In this document: positions 57,340-64,000 of the stretch, piece after piece
Layout of the letters: every line of letters starts with the position of its first letter
Numbering within the stretch: position 1 is the stretch's first letter
NCBI GenBank assembly: GCA_018340805.1
Contig: JACMZG010000008.1
Location: forward strand, 21,809,930 to 21,873,929
Reading direction: 5' to 3'
Length of the DNA stretch: 64,000 nt
DNA from: Microvelia longipes
Lineage: Eukaryota > Arthropoda > Insecta > Hemiptera > Veliidae
Notes under the pieces: generated by a model
Database searches by the model: none
Told to the model about the DNA's origin: nothing
Seen by the model: only the letters and a program-made list of their open reading frames with translations
Translations under genes and position numbers: made by a program

Positions 57340-59220
57340 ATAGAACTAAAGTCATTAATAATTCACTAATTTGCTACACTGATCACATACAAGACTATGC
57401 AGTTAATCACTACTCAGGAGGTCTTATAAACTTCTAAAACCTATAATCCAGTTAATCCTGGTTTTGGCTTTTAGTGCTTACAAATTTCCTAATGGAGGAA
57501 AAAATTAGAAATAAAACCAAATGAATAAATGATTCTTTTATCACTCAATTAACTTATGTGTGTTACTTTTATCAACTTTATTTTTATTTCTTTTTATGTA
57601 TTTGGTTTTATTTTTATTTTACTTTTAGAATTAAAGCATATATGTATATTTAATTAAATTTTCTCTGTAAAAAAGGAATACAATAAACAACCAGTTTATT
57701 GGCATTTTATTGCATACTATATATTTAATAGAATGTTTTATAGTACCATTTAATAGAGCTATAATAGTAGAAAAGAATCAACTAGACCTTCTCTATAAAT
57801 GGGGCTGGAATTAAGTCAGAAAAGTTCACCTTTTTACTGCTCTCAATTGTTTTTTTGACAGTTAATTATGTTTATCACTTTAGCTGCGTTTAGAACATAT
57901 CTCTCTCAGTGTAGTTATTTACCCATTTTCTAGCTGTAGTTCAATTAAAACCTTCTTTTATCACCCATTATGAAGCAATCCAGGCGGATATAAACCTTGA
58001 AATGGGATTTAATCTGGAGTTAATTAAATCCTGGTTTTTGCAAGTTAAGTGTTTGGGGATTGTGATATTGAGGGATAAGGTGAATTTTAAGTAAAATTTA
58101 TTTTATCTTTCAACTCTACAGGTTTAAATGTTTCATTTACAACCTTTATTTTGTCGCACAAAGTCCTATCATACTTTTCCCCTTTTTAAGTTTAATATCC
58201 CAATATTTTGATAACCATTTGTATTGCTGAAAGACGAGTCATTCCACTATCATAAATATATTTGGAAATAAAAGAAGAGAAACCATTTAAGGCGCACGTT
58301 AAAAACCACGTGACAAATCTTTGTATATTTTCTAATAATTCATTTAATGACCCTTTAAGTTTGTAATGTTAACAAGATTTAAATTTAATTTAATTGTAAT
58401 ATAATTGTAATTATAATGTAGAGGCTTCTCTACATTATAATTATATTACCATATAATAGTATATTTTGAATTACATAAATTTTACATTATGTAAAATAAT
58501 ATAAACATAAAATAATTACTCTTCTACTGGAGCAACAGTACAGTGCTTAAGGTCTCTTTGTACTCAGAAAACTTCAAAAAATCATTAGAAACACTTTTGC
58601 AATAATCTTATGTTTTCAATAATAAGAATCAGTTTATATTAGGGCACAGAATAGATTTCATTAAATATTATGGAGACATTCTAGTATTTATAATAAAAAC
58701 ATAGGATTTATTCTTATTCAAGTGACGCCAATTTAATACACCGCCTGGAATTAACCACAAAACCTAATCTGTTCTTCCTGGCATATGACTTTATTTTTGA
58801 GCCAATTTTTAATAAAATTTGATTGGCCATGTAAACTAGCGCGTTTATAACATAAGCACCAAACTTCCACAAATAGATATTTACATAAATATCTGGAGAA
58901 GAACTCTGCTCGCCACTGATGTAGTTGAGATCTCTTTGTACTTAAACACTTCAAAACATCATTAGAAACAAATTTTATCAAACAAATATTTCTTTTTTAT
59001 TTCTTAATGCTTTTTTAAAAGTTTTGACATGATGTCATTTTGATACGCCTTGTTGAATTAACTCCAAAAATCTTATCAGTTTCTTGTTCTCATAGAATTT
59101 AATTTAAGCCAAGTTTCACCGAAATTGGATGATCTGTTCAAATTGTTGTGTGTGTTAAAAAAACATGCATATTGCACATCCATAAACATGTCCATACATA
59201 CAGACCCCACTGTTTAACAT
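57340..59220. other. No recognisable gene
   Basis: AT-rich. A perfect 16-bp-arm palindrome lies at 58408-58443. Direct-repeat-like phrases GTCTCTTTGTACTCAGAAAACTTCAAAAAATCATTAGAAACA (58551-58592) and TCTCTTTGTACTTAAACACTTCAAAACATCATTAGAAACA (58931-58970) indicate a repeated sequence about 380 bases apart. Confidence 0.5.
58408..58443. repeat. Perfect 16-bp-arm palindrome
   Basis: TAATTATAATGTAGAG, GCTT loop, CTCTACATTATAATTA. Perfect arms with a four-base loop. Confidence 0.85.
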
Positions 59221-59224
59221 TTTT

Positions 59225-59330
59225 GGGCTTAGTAGAAGCTGAAACGTCGACATTTGATGAAAATGTGGGCGTTACGTTTTTTGCTACTGCAATGCTTCCC
59301 TCTCTTTTTAGGAAGAAAGAAAGCAAAAAT
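59225..59330 (+). repeat. Interspersed repeat family E, copy 2
   Basis: TTAGTAGAAGCTGAAACGTCGAC, then GTTACGTTTTTTGC, ATGCTTCCCTCTCTTTTTAGGAAG, matching the minus strand of 46260-46380. Confidence 0.5.
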
Positions 59331-59339
59331 CACAAAATT

Positions 59340-62300
59340 AGTTTTAGAGTCATTAGTCATAGAGTATGGCATAGAATTAGGTACATTTGAGTACATTTTA
59401 AATCCCTGTTTTTAGCTGAATAACTTTCAGACTAAGCTCAGGTATTATGTATTGTGAGATGAGCACGCTATTAAATCTATTGAAATTTATTTATAACAGG
59501 AATTCAATGTGTTGTTTCAAGATAATTGGTTGATTTAGACTATTAATGACACGATCTAACCAAACCATCAAGCGTAGGCATTATCAGCAACACATTTGTT
59601 ATCACATTCTATGATGAATTCTGTTTTAGTTTCAGTCTAACTCCAAAACGTTTCTACATCACGTAATCCTATTGTTCAAACTAATCTCATTGCTTCACTT
59701 TTTCCCTCAGGATGGCATCTTGTTCTGTTTTATAAGTTTCATAAGTTACTTAACCACTTCTTTTTCTTGAACTAAGTGAAAATAAGATAAAATAAAATAA
59801 GATCAATAAGAAACAGAGAACCCAGCTTTATACTTTTTGAAGTTTCTTAAACATTAAAACTGCTGTTTTAAAAGTTTTATGAACTTAACTACCTACCAAG
59901 TGTATAGAAGTATTGCTAAATAAGCGTCTTTGTTTTCTTAGCTTCCTGAACAATACTTTGAGATACTTACATCTTTGGATGATGTTTCTTGCTTCGTTTA
60001 AAGTTGTTTAGCTAGGTACTTCAGTAAAACAAGATCTCTGTCTTTAATTTATCTTTTATCCTATTAGTTCCATAACATGAACAAGTGAAGAGCTATTTTG
60101 AATTTTATATGTAGATGGGTCTAGATACCACTTGGCTCTCGGCCATCTTAGGGAAGAGCTCTACAAATGGGTTTATTGACTCTACAAAACTATGATTAAT
60201 AATTTTTAGATTATTTAACATTATTTCTCAATTACTTAGAGGCTGTCAATTAATTAAAAGAGTTTAATATACTATTGTTCGGATTAATTAACATTTTATT
60301 TATTACGGGAAAATCGGCGCTATGGGGCGCCGATTAATAAAATCTCCTCAAGCTCGTATACTCTATAAGGTATAAAAACATAAGGTTTGTTCGGCACGTC
60401 ACTCCAGTGTACATTATGTTCGGTTACTTCCTCGATCCTATTCGATTACATACTCTAACTGCCCTAAACTGTGTTTCATAACGAATCTTGGGCAAGAAGA
60501 ATTTGCACTTGTCCCTCCTCCTTAATGAACGAGTAAAGTAGACTACAATAAAATTCTAACGGAAAATCACTCTCACTACATGTAATAACAATAATTTATG
60601 AGTTATCGACGAATTTTAACGGTATTAAATCATTGTTAATGCCTAATTAAGCACCACATTAAATAAATAATCATTGTTAAGCATAAACTCTATTTATGCT
60701 TTTTTAAATGAATAAAACAAAATATTAGCGGTAATTTTTGTGTTTTATTTTTTTGCACATAATAAACTATCAGTGATGAATTATCAAGTGCTTGTTGTTC
60801 ACCTTACTTTTCGTACAAAATATAAAATTATTTACGTGGAATTTGAGCAAATAGTTATTGTTTCATTAATATGTACTTCCTTTAATAAAAGAAAGTATCA
60901 ATAGATATTTTGTTATTGTGATCACAACGCCTTGTATTGCTTGAAATCGGATTCACTAGTCTCAACAGAAAGCTGATATATGTAATTACTTAATTTGATT
61001 TTTTTATTTATTATAAGATAATTACAACTACGATTAATTTGTTATAAGTAATTAAGTGATATGATAAGCTCTGACATGTAATATCACGATACAAGGAGTC
61101 TGCCCAGTGGCAGATCTTGCTGGCATAATTTGAACAAAAATTATTTAAAACTAGCGATTGGCCCAGAATTTTTTCACAAAAGATAGAGCAGATTAATAAA
61201 ATAATAACTTTTTACTTAAATTCTAAGTAATAATTTTATAATTTGATCGAAAAGTAAGTCATACAATACTTGTTTACGAATTTTTCACTAAAATTCTGGT
61301 CCCCCAGAATTGCCTAAAACATTTAGATCCCGTAAAAAACACCTTTTTCTAAAAAAGCAACAACATACCTTTTTCAATTAAACAATACATGAAAAAAACT
61401 GTAGGTATATTGTAAATTATTATTTTGTTTAGATTACCCATGAAGGTTATTTCCACTTTTTATCCTTCTTCTGTTTGCGCACGCATCTTATTCAGAGTTT
61501 ACTCTATTTTACTCTAGATTACTCCAGAATAAAACATTTGAGTACAAAGAGGAATAGTGCAGAGCATAGAGTGGTGTATTCTAATTCATGTGCCGATCAA
61601 ACCTATATATATTTGTTGTGAGCCATTTTTCTAAGGAATATGTACTATGGAAGATAGAGATAGAGGATTATGCTCATTAAACGTTAAGAGCTGTGTCCCA
61701 ATTTTTTAATACTATTTTCAGCAGATTTAGCCTAGAGCAGTTTTCTATAGGAACTCTGTGGGCTCCCTCAAAACTTTGTTTAGTTATTCCCTAGAAAATG
61801 TTTGGAATCAGTATAATGATTTTGCACAATATTTCCCTGTTTGAACTCATCCGGCGTCTTCTCATGATGTAGAAGGTGACTAGAAGCGTGAGCTGCATGT
61901 GTAATAAGATGTTGGTATGACTGGGATTGTGTATTCTACAGGAGCTTTGGTTGTTGGAAAAATTCACATCATACCACTAGAAACCTAACTACAATGTAGT
62001 GCCCGTTACGTGTGTTTAAACAGCATATACGGAACATGTTACTAGATCCTGTCCTTGATGTTTTTTTATAACGAGGGCGTAAAGAGTGTTTACATTAAAC
62101 CTACACTGTATTGAAAAAATTCGTTTACCTTCTCGGAGTTAGTTATCAAAAGTCAAGCTAAACAACATTAAAAACGTTACACATCAGTTTGATTTAAAAA
62201 AAAAAATCATTAAACATAATTTGATTGGCTTTTATTAAAGAAGAATTTATAAATAAACATACGTAATTTAATGACATAAAAAAAAGAAGATGAAGATTGA

Positions 62301-63660
62301 ATTTTCATTTCTTACCTCTAAAGAAGATTGTTTTAAAGAATTCAGATGTGTTTATTAAAAAAGTAGAATGGTAAATGATAGTGAGGACTATGATTTGTTT
62401 TTCGGAATGGTACAGTTAGTTAATAACGCGTTAGGTTTACGCGTACATCGCTAGGGACGCCGGTTACGAAGGTGTCTGCCAAAATTAGATCTCTCATTGA
62501 CTACTTACAACTTAATAATTAAAAATTGTTATTTATTTATTTAATTTCCATTTGTTTTTCATTGCCACCTACCTCTGGAAAATATCATATCCTACATGAC
62601 TTTGAAGTGTCTAGTGCAGCCAGTCAATAAATAAAATTGCTTAGTTGAAGAAAAATTCACTTCATCGCCTAGTTGCGTTATATACTTTTACTGCTTTTAT
62701 TAGGAAAATAATATATTTTAATTTAACTAATACGTAAATTTGTAGGAAAGTATTATTACACGAAGCAGTATTTTCTGCTGTTTTGGGTAAAAATGTTTTT
62801 GTTTTAAAACAAAGCCTGTAGTCTTCTGTTTACTAATTTCAAAACGGTGAAATTAGAAAAACGTCTGAAGAAAAAGTTTAAAAAAGGGTTTCAAAGTAAT
62901 TTTCTGGCTTAGGTAAGAAAGCTTAACCTTTTTCCTTGCACCCATAGATGTTGCGCGAGATTAGGCTTTGAACACCTGACATTAACTTAATCTTTTCACT
63001 AAGTCTCACTTACGTGGATATCATGTTAACCCTAGCACTCTGGCCTTCCATTAATATCAGGCAAGTCAAACCCTAAATATTATTGATGAATTGTATCTTC
63101 TCTTGTTGAATTGTTCTCTTACTAACTGTATCTAGTTTCTCTTACTCTTACTAATAGTCTGTTAAGGCTTTTATCTTTCAGCGGTATTAATGAATTTAAT
63201 TCTTACGTTCTATCTCTTCACGTTCGTTGTCATAATTTGTAATTATTAACGAAATTAATTTTATTCAGCTGGGATTATTTTGGCATATTTATAATTCTTA
63301 AATGTTATTCAAGAAAAAACTCGTTTTAATTTTCTTTTTTTTGTAGAAATGATATTTCATTTGATAAGTTTGTTTAAAAACTTTTTTGTTAAAAAACATT
63401 TTATGTTGGTATCTTGTTCCAACATTTTATTTTTAGAATTAGGTTTTATTTTATTTTTTTTTAGAATAGATAGGTATTTTTTAAATGCATTGTTAAGCGA
63501 AAATATTTTTCTTGGTTGCTATAGATTTATTTAATACCAACCAAAAACAAAACTTTTTAATAAATTTGGTAGTAAAGAACAAAAGAACAAAATTTAGGTG
63601 AAATCTCTAATTCGTATTTCATTGATAAATAAACTTTTTGCTATGAATCTTTGCCTGGGA
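59340..63660. other. No recognisable gene
   Basis: AT-rich sequence with short unrecognised ORFs, the last at 63349-63534. No repeat copy from elsewhere in the window was recognised in it. Confidence 0.45.
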
Positions 63661-63666
63661 GAGGAG

Positions 63667-64000
63667 TCACCCGTGGTGTAGTGGTTAAGGTACGCGGCCA
63701 ATACACAGAATGAATGAGCTTTAAACTTCCGAGTTTATTTAGTCATGAGTTCAATCCCAGCACGGGCCACTGGGATTTTTATGAGAAGGATAAAAATTCT
63801 GCGTACCACGTCCTTTAGGAGGGACGTAAAGCCGGTGTTCTCGAGCCTGTGCGTTGTCAGGTACTCGTTAAAGATCCCTTACCCTAAATGAAACTGGGTA
63901 TAGGCAAAATTTACCCTCATAGTAGATTCATTATAATGCTATAATGTGTCTGCCTTGTAGTTTAAAGTGTATGGAGGTTTGGTTTAACAGCGAGAGCACG
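63667..64000 (+). mobile_element. tRNA-derived SINE, runs off window end
   Basis: A tRNA-like head: CCCGTG (63670-63675) pairs with CACGGG (63761-63766) as an acceptor stem, TGGTGTAGTGG (63674-63684) matches the pol III A box, and GAGTTCAATCCC (63747-63758) the B box. Instead of a 73-base tRNA, about 97 bases separate the acceptor arms, with an insertion in the anticodon region. A body follows with GGAGGGACGTAAAGCCGG and TACTCGTTAAAGATCCCTTACC, typical of invertebrate SINE bodies. Transcription would be by RNA polymerase III and movement by a partner LINE. The 3' end lies outside the window or is not evident. Confidence 0.75.

Overview
This window is non-coding, repeat-dense nuclear DNA from a eukaryote. 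It is AT-rich (about 70% by eye), with no long open reading frames, no operons, long AT-rich spacers, AT microsatellites, minisatellites and decayed transposons of several classes (Ty3/gypsy-like, jockey/CR1-like LINEs, a tyrosine-recombinase element, hAT-like and other TIR elements, tRNA-derived SINEs). The mix and the LINE types fit an invertebrate, probably a protostome such as an arthropod; the species cannot be named from this sequence. The only candidate host-gene segment is one exon at 54278-54423 coding for a furin-like cysteine-rich repeat of the EGFR / insulin-receptor type, so part of the right half may be introns of a receptor gene.

The outstanding object is at 36735-44950: about 8.2 kb built from some 26 copies of a ~313-bp monomer, 12-13 pointing to the minus strand (left arm) and 13-14 to the plus strand (right arm), meeting head to head at about 40711. 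Every monomer carries one hammerhead-ribozyme motif: CTGATGA, a GTTA/TAAC stem II with a GACG loop, GAAA, and a 6-bp stem III (CTCTGT/ACAGAG) next to a GTC cleavage triplet. I count 27 motif copies, about 20 of them intact or nearly so. Between cleavage site and CTGATGA there are only six bases, GGCGCC, which are self-complementary and cannot form a normal intramolecular stem I. The motif therefore looks built to act only as a double hammerhead between two monomers, so that multimers are cut and monomers are stable. The whole palindromic array is bounded by a 12-bp direct repeat AATCATTTATTT (36723-36734 and 44951-44962) that looks like a target-site duplication, suggesting that it inserted as a unit. 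This resembles a retrozyme / hammerhead satellite whose RNA would be cut, circularised and reverse-transcribed by a host retroelement.

Layout. 1-4750: interspersed repeats, a 26-bp minisatellite (2891-3612) and an AT microsatellite. 4750-9130: repeat-family copies, a GTCGAC-rich array (6818-7036), and a TIR element (about 8380-9010). 11500-13490 (minus strand): broken gypsy-like gag/RT/RNase H and a Crypton-like tyrosine-recombinase fragment separated by a 210-bp foldback element. 14340-17900: several repeat copies and a second foldback element. 20120-22800: two LINE fragments in opposite orientation. 24890-25205: 42-bp minisatellite. 33480-34735: a duplicated block and a TIR element. 36723-44962: the hammerhead array. 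44963-45495: a possible SINE and a hAT-like element with an 8-bp duplication. 48493-48937: 21-bp minisatellite. 52040-52560: a repeat-family copy. 54278-54423: receptor exon. 55690-57340: inverted repeat, LINE RNase H domain, tail minisatellite and 3' hairpin. 63667-64000: a tRNA-derived SINE running off the end.

The elements do not form a pathway. The plausible functional link is that LINE-type machinery, of which several decayed copies lie here, could have mobilised the hammerhead RNA and the SINEs. All calls are by eye; no search or folding program was run.
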